A stretch of 36,866 bases of DNA from JABCPE02 sp963530295 (GCA_963530295.1 CAUSCF010000019.1:1-36866); one strand, 5' to 3'. Numbered from the stretch's first letter, positions 15,766 to 24,540 are shown. Program-made: numbers and translations. The notes: a model not told the origin generated them from the sequence alone.

Positions 15766-17664
15766 ATGAGCAGAACAAGAATTGTAAAAGGTAAAATAAC
15801 CGAACGCGTAAAAGGAGATATTTCTATTTACTCTGCGAGTAATATAATAGAAACTTCGCTGCAGAGTATCGTAGAAACAGGAAAAGAAAAAGGAATTAGT
15901 TTTGGGCAGCCCAAAAGACCGCCTGAGTATCAACCAGAGAATACGATAATTCTCTACATAGGAATGTTTTTTGACGGAACAGGGAATAATCGTTTTAATT
16001 CTGAAAGTCTGTATTACACAAAAGTAAAAGGAAATAATGATAGAATAAAATCATCTGAAATTCCCACTCAGTTGTCTTTTACTCTCACACCAGAAAAGAT
16101 AAAGGAGAAAGATATTAGTAAAATAAATATTTCGAATAGAGACAGCTATTGGAACCCCTACTCTAACATTGTAAAACTCCATGACTTATACAAAGAAAAG
16201 AGTGAAACAGATTTACGGACAAAAAAGAATAAATATACTCTCAAACAATATGTTGAGGGCATAGGTACTGAAAAGTATAAGGAAGACAGTATCGGTGGTT
16301 CAAGTATAGGAAGGGGAGATACAGGAATTATAGCGAAGGTAGAAAGAGGAATCAAGGATTTAGTAAGAGAAAAAATCGCTACTCTTCCCAAAGACAAAAA
16401 GATTTATAAAATCGTATTTGATGTTTTTGGGTTCAGCAGAGGAGCAGCGGCAGCCAGACATTTTTGTAATGAGGTAAAAAAACCAGCCTATTATGTAACA
16501 AGAACCAAACGGGACCCTTATGACAAATATGACAGAAATGCAAGAATACTTACGGACGAAAAAGATCTAGTGAAGCATGCAGGTGGAATTTTGGGAACGG
16601 AACTAAATAAAATAGGCCTTAAACCCTACGAAGAGACCTATAACAATATAGAAATAAGATTTTTAGGATTATTTGATACGGTAGTTTCGGATTTAGTAGT
16701 GAAAGAAAATATAGGCTATAAATTAGCTCCATTTTTTAATGGAATCCCCATCATTGCATAGGAGTATTTAGAAGACATTAAAACCAATATATCAGGTTTA
16801 GGAATAAAAAAAGTCTTCCAAATAAGAGCAAAAGATGAGTGGCGGGCGAACTTTGCCTATACTCCTACAGAGAAAGGCCACACACTGTATATGCTGGGTG
16901 CTCATTCTGATATAGGCGGAGGCTATGCGGAGCTGGATAAGTATACTTCTATACTAGGTTTTTTCGATGCTACAAAGGACGATGAGGAAATGTTTAAACA
17001 GCAAGAAAAAGTCCGAAAATATTTCATAGATGAGGACTATTGTAAGGAAAATGAGATATGGTTTGAGAAGATCTATAAGCATACTTCAGGTTTCTATATA
17101 GAGTCTTCTCCTACGGAGACTACCCCCATTTATGAAAAGATTTCTGGTCATTATATCCTGAAAACTTCCCGCTATATTTCTAACAAATACAGCCTTGTGC
17201 CAATGTATGTCATGCTCCAAAAAGCCATTGATTATGGAGTGCCTTTTTATAAAAATTATAAAGAAGCTGCAGATGATGATGCTGATGTAAAAAATTCATT
17301 TGAACATGAAATCCCAGATACAGAAGAGTTTAAAATGCTGAGAGAGTATTTAAAGGAAATGTTAGATATAAGCAAAAAAATAGACATAGAAGAAGACAAA
17401 GACAAAAATGAAAATAAAAATGAAACTGAAAACAAAAATGAAAACGAAAATAATAAGACCTACAGTCTTTCATCAGCAAAAATGTTTGAACATATACGCA
17501 ATCGTTATGTGCATCTGTCCTCGCATTATGCAGGGCTTGACACTTTGGGGCATAAAGATGGCGACCACCATTTTTCAGGAGAGTTATTATTTATCAACCG
17601 ACCTGTAAAATACAAAGAAGATGAAAATGGAAAGATTTTTTATGAAAGGGAGATATATAAGTAG
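15766..17664 (+). pseudogene. Second Tle1-type phospholipase effector, interrupted by an in-frame TAG
   Basis: The frame runs from ATG 15766 to 17664 (632 codons) with one internal stop, TAG at 16759-16761; both sides read in the same frame. The first part (331 aa) holds LYIGMFFDGTGNN and GFSRGAAAARHF with Ser224. The second part begins EYLEDIKTN and holds LGAHSDIGGGY. A single C-to-T change from CAG would explain the stop. A 331-aa product would lack the late His/Asp motif and should be inactive. The N-terminal about 50 residues match the first effector. The C-terminal part has a Lys/Asn/Glu-rich stretch (about 17388-17460). A sequencing error or stop readthrough is possible. Confidence 0.75.
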
Positions 17665-18781
17665 CATATTGGTGCTGTTGGTGCTGGCAGGCTGCAGCCC
17701 AAAAGATAAATATGAATGGAATGCAGGAATGTCTGCACCTAAATATTACGGGAATGGAGGTCCAATGGTAGAGTATTTTTATAAGGGTAAAAGTGTAGCA
17801 GGGGCTTCTGCTAATATAGGTTTCTCTCCAGGCTGGGGAGTGACAGCGGGAGGCTATTCTGGAGGAGACCAATACAAGGATATCCCTGATAGTGTTGCTG
17901 TCAGCTGGATATGTGCTACCGATAGAATAGAATACAGAGGAGGAGCACGGCTTCCAAGGGAGCGTATGCTCGAGCTTTTTAAAAATGGGTTTAAGACAGT
18001 CTATGGCATGAAAACCACCTACACCTCTATAGTAGCAGGAATGGCTCCTGGAGGAAATGCTACCATATGGCTGCGTGGCTCCGAAAGACTTACAGAAATT
18101 ATCAGGTTCAAAGCAGAGAATAATGGAATATGGAAAGAACATGATGAAGACTATAACAGATATAAGAAAGAAGTAACTTCTTCAAAAAGTTATATAAATT
18201 CTGAAGGTAGTATATTTCGGTATCTTCATGGTGTGCCCTATGATGTTTGGGAAAAAGGAGACAAGGAATATGACTATGATATAGGTTTCAGTAGTGAGGG
18301 AGGACAAAAAATAAAACCAAATGTTTTTACATTTTACACCAAAGACGGCACATGGTACCAGCCGAGCAAGGGAGATTTGGCTTTTCAGTCTGTAGACTGG
18401 CAGGAATGGGGTAAATTTGAGTATAAAGAGAATAATAATCTTATTAAAAATCTGAAACTTCCTGTTGAGATTCATTTTTCGGTGGATTATAATGATGTTC
18501 TTTATATGGGGAACATCGTCCTTCCCCAAGATTTCAAGAAATATTTTGAAAACCAAGCCAATAACAGGATAACGATAGGGGTGGAAAAAAAATTGGAGAC
18601 AGGTATTTTATGGGTATCGGGAAAGAAAGGCTTTCAAAAAGTAATGAGATTTAAATTAGTAGAAGTTAAAGATGAAGAGCAGCCTTATTTTTATTCCCTG
18701 CCTAAAGGATTTAAAATTCCCAAATGGAACGGAAGAACTCCGATCGCCACGCCAGAGTTTGACTACTGGCAGGAGGAGTAG
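17642..18781 (+). CDS. DUF2931 lipoprotein, probable immunity for the second Tle1 effector (copy 3)
   Basis: 379 aa from ATG 17642. The open frame reaches back to 17621, but that part is effector coding sequence, and ATG 17642 gives a clean signal peptide (MKGRYISSILVLLVLAGC) with lipobox LAGC. DUF2931 signatures are clearer here: KYEWNAG, GGARLPRERMLELFKNGF, IVAGMAPGGNATIWL. It overlaps the end of the effector frame by 23 bases. Related to the pair at 13190/14282 in plan but not closely in sequence. It has a divergent loop after RFKAEN, then a C-terminal half almost identical to copy 4. Probably immunity against the second effector. Confidence 0.8.
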   Translation: MKGRYISSILVLLVLAGCSPKDKYEWNAGMSAPKYYGNGGPMVEYFYKGKSVAGASANIGFSPGWGVTAGGYSGGDQYKDIPDSVAVSWICATDRIEYRGGARLPRERMLELFKNGFKTVYGMKTTYTSIVAGMAPGGNATIWLRGSERLTEIIRFKAENNGIWKEHDEDYNRYKKEVTSSKSYINSEGSIFRYLHGVPYDVWEKGDKEYDYDIGFSSEGGQKIKPNVFTFYTKDGTWYQPSKGDLAFQSVDWQEWGKFEYKENNNLIKNLKLPVEIHFSVDYNDVLYMGNIVLPQDFKKYFENQANNRITIGVEKKLETGILWVSGKKGFQKVMRFKLVEVKDEEQPYFYSLPKGFKIPKWNGRTPIATPEFDYWQEE

Positions 18782-18838
18782 GGTGTATTGTTAACCGACC
18801 TGTAAAATACAAAGAAGATGAGAATGGAAAGATTTTTT

Positions 18839-19957
18839 ATGAAAGGGAAATTTATAAGTAGCATATTGGTGCTGATGGTGCTGGCAGGCTGCAGCCCCAA
18901 AGATAAATATGAATGGAACGCAGGTTTATCAGGACCTAAATACTATCCATCAGGAGCACCAAGAGTAGAGTATTTTTATAAAGGTAAAAGTGTAGCAGGA
19001 GCTTCTATAGGAACAGGAGCTGATCAAGGCTGGGGGGTGACAGCGGGAGGCTATTCTGGAGGAGAACAATACAAGGATATCCCTGATAGTGTGGCGGTTC
19101 AATGGGTATGTTCTGTGGATAATTACTTATACAAAGGTGGAGCACGGCTTCCGAGGGAGCGTATGCTCGAGCTTTTTAAAAACGGGTTCAAGACAGTCTA
19201 TGGCATGAAAACCACCTACACCTCTATAGTAGCAGGAATGGCTCCTAGAGGAAATGCTACCATATGGCTGCGTGGCTCCGAAAGACTTACAGAAGTTATC
19301 AGATTTAAAGCTCAAGAACGACTAGAAGACCCTTATATAGACAAAGATTATAGAGAAAAAACTGTTAAAAACTGGGGAAATTATCTGACCTATTGGTATC
19401 TTCATGGTGTTCCCTATGATGTTTGGGAAAAAGGAGACAAGGAGTACGACTATGATATAGGTTTCAGCAGCGAGGGAGGACAAAGAATAAAACCAAATGT
19501 TTTTACATTTTACACCAAAGACGGCACATGGTACCAGCCGAGCAAGGGAGATTTGGCTTTTCAGTCTGTAGACTGGCAGGAATGGGGTAAATTTGAGTAT
19601 AAAGAGAATAATAATCTTATTAAAAATCTGAAACTTCCTGTTGAGATTCATTTTTCGGTGGATTATAATGATGTTCTTTATATGGGGAACATCGTCCTTC
19701 CCCAAGATTTCAAGAAATATTTTGAAAACCAAGCCAATAACAGGATAACGATAGGGGTGGAAAAAAAATTGGAGACAGGTATTTTATGGGTATCGGGAAA
19801 GAAAGGCTTTCAAAAAGTAATGAGATTTAAATTAGTAGAAGTTAAAGATGAAGAGCAGCCTTATTTTTATTCCCTGCCTAAAGGATTTAAAATTCCCAAG
19901 TGGAACGGAAGAACTCCTATCGCCACGCCAGAGTTTGACTACTGGCAGGAGGAGTAG
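18839..19957 (+). CDS. DUF2931 lipoprotein, probable immunity protein (copy 4)
   Basis: 372 aa, a tandem copy of the preceding gene with lipobox LAGC and the same GGARLPRERMLELFKNGF and IVAGMAP motifs. Most of the DNA is identical to copy 3, but residues soon after KYEWNAG, around VQWVCSVDNYLYKGG, and the loop after RFKAQE are replaced. The duplicated unit starts in the last about 70 bases of the effector gene, a copy of which is found at 18793 upstream of this ATG. The start is therefore best placed at 18839, equivalent to 17642. A role as orphan immunity against a different effector variant is inferred. Confidence 0.8.
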   Translation: MKGKFISSILVLMVLAGCSPKDKYEWNAGLSGPKYYPSGAPRVEYFYKGKSVAGASIGTGADQGWGVTAGGYSGGEQYKDIPDSVAVQWVCSVDNYLYKGGARLPRERMLELFKNGFKTVYGMKTTYTSIVAGMAPRGNATIWLRGSERLTEVIRFKAQERLEDPYIDKDYREKTVKNWGNYLTYWYLHGVPYDVWEKGDKEYDYDIGFSSEGGQRIKPNVFTFYTKDGTWYQPSKGDLAFQSVDWQEWGKFEYKENNNLIKNLKLPVEIHFSVDYNDVLYMGNIVLPQDFKKYFENQANNRITIGVEKKLETGILWVSGKKGFQKVMRFKLVEVKDEEQPYFYSLPKGFKIPKWNGRTPIATPEFDYWQEE

Positions 19958-20264
19958 GGTGTAGTATAGAGAACATAGAACATTTTATAAATAATTACTA
20001 TGGATATATTAAAGTTATAATAATATCATTTTTCCTTGCTCTCTTTTTCATAAATAGAAAATGCAAGAAAAATAAAGAAGAAAGACTGAGACAAAATAGA
20101 ATTGCCGATAGACCATTAAAAAACACATATTCAACTTTTCCTGTTAATAATCAGCATAATACATGATATTTAGTAAAAATCTCTATAAAAGGTATTGTGT
20201 TTCAGATTTTTATTTTTAAATTTGGTTTTGTTTGAAATTTGAATAGATTTTAAAAAATTTGTAT
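19958..20264 (+). other. Gene-free spacer before tssB with a start-less small open frame
   Basis: No complete gene is seen. One frame is open from about 19939 to a TGA at 20164-20166 and would encode a hydrophobic segment (YIKVIIISFFLALFFI) followed by a basic tail, but it has no ATG, GTG or TTG start, so it looks like the 3' remnant of a lost gene. The remainder, 20167-20264, is AT-rich and must contain the tssB promoter or be read through; no good TAnnTTTG match was found. Confidence 0.4.
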
Positions 20265-20714
20265 ATGTTATCAAGTAAAGGCATTGGAGGAAATGAAGTT
20301 CCATTAGATGCGAGTGAAGCCATCTTTGAAATTCCTCAAAACAGAACACTTCTAGCACAAAAACTTACAGCAAATGACCCTGTAAAGCCAGAATTAGTGG
20401 AAGGATTAAACTCCATTGAGGCGGTTTTCAGCCATTTTAAGCCAGAAATCAAAGTAGATTTTGAAGATGCTAATGGAGCTGTAAAAATGGAAAATCTTCA
20501 GTTTAGAAACTTGGGAGATTTCGGCACAAAAGGAATTACTGCTCAAAGCAGTTTTTTAGCTGGACTAGAAACCGAAAAAGACCAATACCAAAAGATTATC
20601 AAACAACTAAAAACTAACAAAATACTGAAAGCAGCTTTGGAAGATCCAGAAGCAAAGAAAGCTTTGTTTGATACCCTGCAAAATCTCATCAAAGAACTAG
20701 ATGGGAATAAGTAA
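20265..20714 (+). CDS. tssB: T6SS contractile sheath small subunit TssB
   Basis: 149 aa from ATG 20265; a TTG two codons upstream (20259) is less likely. The sequence EIPQNRTLLAQKLTANDPVKPELVEGLNSIEAVFSHFKPEIKVDFED matches the Bacteroidetes type of TssB/VipA, and the C-terminus is helical (QYQKIIKQLKTNKILKAALEDPEAKKALF). TssB pairs with TssC to form the contractile sheath around the Hcp tube. It is followed after 28 bases by tssC. The length is normal. It is separated from the core operon by the effector region, so that region was probably inserted into or expanded within the T6SS locus. Confidence 0.85.
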   Translation: MLSSKGIGGNEVPLDASEAIFEIPQNRTLLAQKLTANDPVKPELVEGLNSIEAVFSHFKPEIKVDFEDANGAVKMENLQFRNLGDFGTKGITAQSSFLAGLETEKDQYQKIIKQLKTNKILKAALEDPEAKKALFDTLQNLIKELDGNK

Positions 20715-20742
20715 CACACTCATTTTTAATGTTTAAACTATT

Positions 20743-22125
20743 ATGGCAAAAGAATTACAACAAGCATCTTCTGCTTCTGAAAATATTTCACAGAAATTTA
20801 GTGATGAAACTCAAAAATCGGCTCTTTCTATTGAGAAAAGCCTTGAAAAATTGGCTCGCTACGGTGGATTTGATTTATTAGAAACCTCCATAGAAGGGGT
20901 GCAAAACATCAACCCTGATAGAAAAGCTAGAAGAAAAATTTTCCTTACTGAGAAAGGAAAAGAAAAAGAGCGTGAAACTTTGAAAAAAACACTTGAGCTT
21001 TGGGCAGATGTCATCAGTAAGAATGATGTACTGACAGATATGGTGGCTGATTGCGAAGACCAAAGAAAGTCTGCTGAAGACCTTCTTTCTAAAAACCTTG
21101 CTAGAGCTGTAGAAATTACTAAAGAACTAGAAACTAACTACCGTACCATAGGACTTTTCTACAAGAATACAGAGGCTGATAAGGTTAAAAATATTACGGT
21201 AGTAAATGCTACTTTGGATCAGTTAAAAGACTTGGACAACACTCGTTTTATTGATACTATCCACGCTGAACTTTCTAACAATTATGATAGATTAGACCTA
21301 AAGGACAACTATGGAATTTTGGTTATTCCAGGATATTTAGGATCTAATAAAGTGGTAGAAAAATGGGCAAAAATTGCTCACGAAAACAAAGTAATGCTCA
21401 TTACTGATTTCGAACATTTAGATGAACCTGATGATGTTATGGAAATGTTTGATCAAGCTTACCTAACGGGAGGAGATATTTACAGAGCTAATGTTCTTAT
21501 GACTTGTAACTGGCTGGTAGGTAGAGGAAGATTTGAAGAAATAGATGAGTTGGAAGATCTTTTTGTTCCACCTTCTGCTGCTTTAGCTGGGAAAATATAT
21601 AAAACTCTAATGTCCCAAGTTACTGCTGGGAAAAAATTTGGAGGTATCAATGAAGTGGATGGAGTAAAATTTGACTTAAAGAAAAGTGAAATTGCCAACC
21701 TTGAAAACTTAGGATTGATTCCTATGGTGAATGAATATGGAAAAGTGATGGCTTTCTCTGGGAAAACACTATTTAATGGAGATAATCTAGGGCTTCAGAC
21801 CTACTCTGTGGTAAGGGTTTTTGATTATGTTACCAAAGTTTTGATGGATTTCCTTAACCGAAGAGCATTTGAAAACTTCACTGCTGTAACCAGAAAAGAA
21901 ATTATGAATCAAATTGTAAGATTCTTGGACAGCATCACAGGACCTGGAAAACTGATAGAGAACTTCGAAATCCGAAGATTTGAACAAGATCCTGTTCAAA
22001 AAGATAGAGTTCATCTTGATATTCATATGAAACCTTATTTCCCTGCAAAAAATTTCCTTATTAAAATGGACGGGCATAAAGGTGATGAAGGAAATCAATG
22101 GGAAACAGAATACGAACAAAAATAA
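20743..22125 (+). CDS. tssC: T6SS contractile sheath large subunit TssC
   Basis: 460 aa, TssC/VipB of the Bacteroidetes type. The N-terminal helical part (about 1-150) contains ARYGGFDLLETSIEG; the central part has YGILVIPGYLGSNKVVEKWAKIA and the sheath core ANVLMTCNWLVGRGRFEE; the end is beta-rich (RVHLDIHMKPYFPAKNFLIKM), the region that weaves neighbouring subunits together. It forms the sheath with TssB, 28 bases upstream. A strong terminator follows 15 bases after the stop, so tssB-tssC close this transcription unit. No irregularity is visible. Confidence 0.9.
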   Translation: MAKELQQASSASENISQKFSDETQKSALSIEKSLEKLARYGGFDLLETSIEGVQNINPDRKARRKIFLTEKGKEKERETLKKTLELWADVISKNDVLTDMVADCEDQRKSAEDLLSKNLARAVEITKELETNYRTIGLFYKNTEADKVKNITVVNATLDQLKDLDNTRFIDTIHAELSNNYDRLDLKDNYGILVIPGYLGSNKVVEKWAKIAHENKVMLITDFEHLDEPDDVMEMFDQAYLTGGDIYRANVLMTCNWLVGRGRFEEIDELEDLFVPPSAALAGKIYKTLMSQVTAGKKFGGINEVDGVKFDLKKSEIANLENLGLIPMVNEYGKVMAFSGKTLFNGDNLGLQTYSVVRVFDYVTKVLMDFLNRRAFENFTAVTRKEIMNQIVRFLDSITGPGKLIENFEIRRFEQDPVQKDRVHLDIHMKPYFPAKNFLIKMDGHKGDEGNQWETEYEQK

Positions 22126-22140
22126 AATATACCATTTTAT

Positions 22141-22176
22141 AAAGGAGCGGAAAAAACTAATTTTCGCTCCTTTTTT
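22141..22176 (+). terminator. Rho-independent terminator after tssC
   Basis: AAAGGAGCG pairs with CGCTCCTTT, with a loop of about 15 bases, followed by a T run (TTTTTT). It ends the plus-strand T6SS unit; the opposing tssF gene stops at 22255, with a very AT-rich 78-base spacer between. Confidence 0.8.
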
Positions 22177-22254
22177 GTTATTTTAATTTGTTATATATTA
22201 TATGTAGTATATATGATATGATACAACATATACTTTATATATTACATCAAAAAA

Positions 22255-24066
22255 TTATTTGTTAATCAATCTATAAGGATAGATGTTTGCTGAATTTTTT
22301 TCTAGATAAAGTAAAAAACTATCACACAAATATTGCCATTCAGTTTCTGATAAAGGAGGTTGAGAATTCTGATTTCTAGTAATATAAACATCTATTGTAC
22401 GGGAAAATCCACCTTTATTAGAAACCTCTTTTTTGGTTCCTTTTTTTATTTCTATTCCTGAAATAGTCTGTTTAAAATGTTTATTTCCAAAATTTTTAAT
22501 ATCTGCAGCCGTAACTATTCGTCCTCTACTGAGCATAGAACTACGATATTCTAAGATTTTGTCTTGAACAGATAAACTTTTACGCCCCCCAAATGAAGAC
22601 TTTAGCATTACTGCTTTTGAAAATGACAAAGACTTACTATTATCTATCTCTAGGTTTGTTCCTGGTTTAATATCATTACCTTCCTCACCTGTTGTCAACC
22701 AATATGAAATATCACATGAAAGAGCATCTCCATTAGCAGATGAAATAACAAGGTAAGGATTACTTGCTTGAACAAAATTTTTCTCTTTAGAGAGCTGTTC
22801 TAATGCTGCCACATTTTGCTGAATACTTCTGAGAGTTTCTCGTGTCATATCTCCACCAATACTTGAAAAAGCAGCTGATTCATCTTTTATCAGTTCCAGA
22901 AGGTATTGTAATAGTTCTGAAGCATTCCTTTGATCAAATCTTGCCACTCCTCCTCGCCTAAGAACAACATTTATTCTTTGATTATCATTTTTTAGGTCGA
23001 GTCTATCTCCTTCATCATTTTTTACATAATCTAAATCTAGAAAATGGTCATCTGATTGTATAGAGACTATATCGAGTTTTCCACTCATTCTTCGAAATAA
23101 TCGTGTATTTTTTATATTTACAATAGGAAAACAGTTTAAGTTAAAACTTACATTTTGAAACACCTCACTAGTGAGCATCTCCGAAAATTCTAATTTTAAC
23201 CATATAATATCTTCTGCATCAGATAATTGATGTTCAGGAAAATTCTCTCTAAAAATAATAGGTTTCTCTGTCTGTTCAGCAAGAGATATTTTTTCCTTCA
23301 AAGTAAAAAAATAAGGCTTATAAAAATCATTTATTTCACTATAAATCTGTGATAAATAATGATAATTTTTAGATATAATCCCTTCTAAATCAATATTTTT
23401 TAGTTCTACATTGTACCCCTCTTCAAATTGCATTTCCTTATCTCCAAAATAAATTTTGGCCTGCTTAAGATGATAAAAAAAGAATTCTTTTTGATAAGAA
23501 TTATTGATATCAATATAAAATTGTAGATTTTCTATATTTTTTTCTTTAAAACAACGGATTCCCAACCATAATTCGCCAGATTTTAATGGGCGATTTGCTC
23601 TGCCAATCCTTTCTGTAAAAAAATAACTTTCTATTTTATTTAAATCATTTCCAAAGGCAATATACTCTACCTTTGCTTTATGTAGTTGGACTTCTATTGT
23701 TGGAGAAAAATAAATATCTTTGAGGGTGTTTTCGGAAGGATTAAATATATTTACAATATTTTTAGTTGTTCTAAAAGAATCATACAAAGATAGTGAAGGA
23801 TTGTCATCTTGTGGTTCTACTTGAACCAGTGAATAAGCTGGATGAACTCCTGATATATTTTCTGGAAATAAAAGTTCTAGAATGCGCTCTATCATACGAG
23901 AATTAGAGCTTTCCAAAGCGAAACCCAAACGCTCCAACTCAGATGCTATAGCAGATAATAATAAACCTACTATTGGGTCAAAAGAATTTTCTGATTCTAA
24001 TTCATTATATCCCCATAATCGCAATGCTCTGCGCAATATTCTATCCTTAATCCTATCTTGATTCAT
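22255..24066 (-). CDS. tssF: T6SS baseplate subunit TssF
   Basis: 603 aa. The N-terminus SFDPIVGLLLSAIASELERLGFALESSNSRMIERILELLFPE matches TssF (DP.v.rL..a.A.l...........p...e.LL..L.P). The middle is beta-rich and the C-terminal part (SRGRIVTAADIKNFGNKHF) resembles the gp6-like wedge region. TssF forms the wedge with TssG and TssE. It is transcribed alone and convergently to tssC, with its own promoter at 24086-24093. No tssG follows, although tssF and tssG usually sit together. The length is typical of the Bacteroidetes type. Confidence 0.85.
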   Translation of the reverse strand: MNQDRIKDRILRRALRLWGYNELESENSFDPIVGLLLSAIASELERLGFALESSNSRMIERILELLFPENISGVHPAYSLVQVEPQDDNPSLSLYDSFRTTKNIVNIFNPSENTLKDIYFSPTIEVQLHKAKVEYIAFGNDLNKIESYFFTERIGRANRPLKSGELWLGIRCFKEKNIENLQFYIDINNSYQKEFFFYHLKQAKIYFGDKEMQFEEGYNVELKNIDLEGIISKNYHYLSQIYSEINDFYKPYFFTLKEKISLAEQTEKPIIFRENFPEHQLSDAEDIIWLKLEFSEMLTSEVFQNVSFNLNCFPIVNIKNTRLFRRMSGKLDIVSIQSDDHFLDLDYVKNDEGDRLDLKNDNQRINVVLRRGGVARFDQRNASELLQYLLELIKDESAAFSSIGGDMTRETLRSIQQNVAALEQLSKEKNFVQASNPYLVISSANGDALSCDISYWLTTGEEGNDIKPGTNLEIDNSKSLSFSKAVMLKSSFGGRKSLSVQDKILEYRSSMLSRGRIVTAADIKNFGNKHFKQTISGIEIKKGTKKEVSNKGGFSRTIDVYITRNQNSQPPLSETEWQYLCDSFLLYLEKNSANIYPYRLINK

Positions 24067-24085
24067 GTTGTTTTTAAAACTAAAA

Positions 24086-24093
24086 CAAAAATA
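24086..24093 (-). promoter_or_regulatory. Promoter -7 element (TATTTTTG) of tssF
   Basis: TATTTTTG on the minus strand 19 bases upstream of the tssF ATG (24066). The upstream part of this spacer is almost pure A/T, so no -33 element can be picked with confidence. Confidence 0.5.
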
Positions 24094-24125
24094 AACATTT
24101 ATTTTTTAATTTTAAATTATATTTA

Positions 24126-24143
24126 ATACTTTATATAAAGTAT
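24126..24143. repeat. 18-bp perfect palindrome in the AT-rich spacer
   Basis: ATACTTTATATAAAGTAT reads the same on both strands. It lies in the AT-rich stretch 24094-24240 between tssF and the 17-bp repeat array. It could be a protein-binding site or part of a DNA-unwinding region, or chance in such AT-rich DNA. Confidence 0.4.
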
Positions 24144-24280
24144 AATAAATACTTACATACTATAAAAAAATTAACTCTTATCTTCCTTTTAAAATAAAAA
24201 AGACTTTTATTATATTTTAATATACTTTTAAGAAATTCGTTTGTTCCTTTATTTAAGGGAGATAGAGCTCGTTTTGAAGG

Positions 24281-24540
24281 GAGTGGAATTCCGAAAATGA
24301 GAGGAGTGGAATTCCGAAAATCCCTTGTTTTCAAGGGGAGTGGAATTCCGAATAAAGTATTTTTAGAATTTTTTGGGGAGTGGAATTCCGAAAATAAGTG
24401 TTTTTTTCGTTGTTTTTTTCTCATATTTGAAGATTAGGGAGTGGGATTCCGAAAATAACAGGAGTGGAATTCCGAAAACAGGAGAGTGGAATTCCGAAAA
24501 CAATAAAGTTTTAATTTCTTGATAGGAGTGGAATTCCGAA
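24281..24540. repeat. Array of eight 17-bp iteron-like repeats
   Basis: Eight direct copies of GAGTGGAATTCCGAAAA start at 24281, 24304, 24338, 24378, 24439, 24462, 24484 and 24526. Copies 3 and 8 lose the last AA, and copy 5 has GGGATT for GGAATT. The core GGAATTCC is a palindrome. Start-to-start distances are 23, 34, 40, 61, 23, 22 and 42, so several are close to two helical turns. A small hairpin (CCCTTG/CAAGGG) sits between copies 2 and 3. With the AT-rich spacer beside it and a Rep-like gene 32 bases away, the layout resembles an iteron replication origin; a binding array for a regulator is the alternative. Confidence 0.8.

Larger units (their letters stand above)
17596..19964 (+). repeat. 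Tandem duplication covering effector 3' end plus DUF2931 gene
   Basis: Unit 1 runs from about 17596 to 18786 and unit 2 from about 18793 to 19964. Both begin AACCGACCTGTAAAATACAA, which in unit 1 codes for the end of the effector (NRPVKYKEDENG), and both end with the shared GAGTAGGGTGTA after the lipoprotein stop. Long stretches are identical, broken by a few divergent patches. Confidence 0.8.

Noticed and set aside
15359..15778. 139-codon minus-strand frame opposite the orphan VgrG fragment
   Set aside because: It is the reverse of a repeated beta-helix coding region, and the plus-strand frame is clearly homologous to VgrG.
24281..24540. CRISPR array
   Set aside because: The repeat is only 17 bp, the distance between copies varies from 5 to over 40 bases, the core is an 8-bp palindrome and no cas gene is nearby. 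An iteron or binding-site array fits better.
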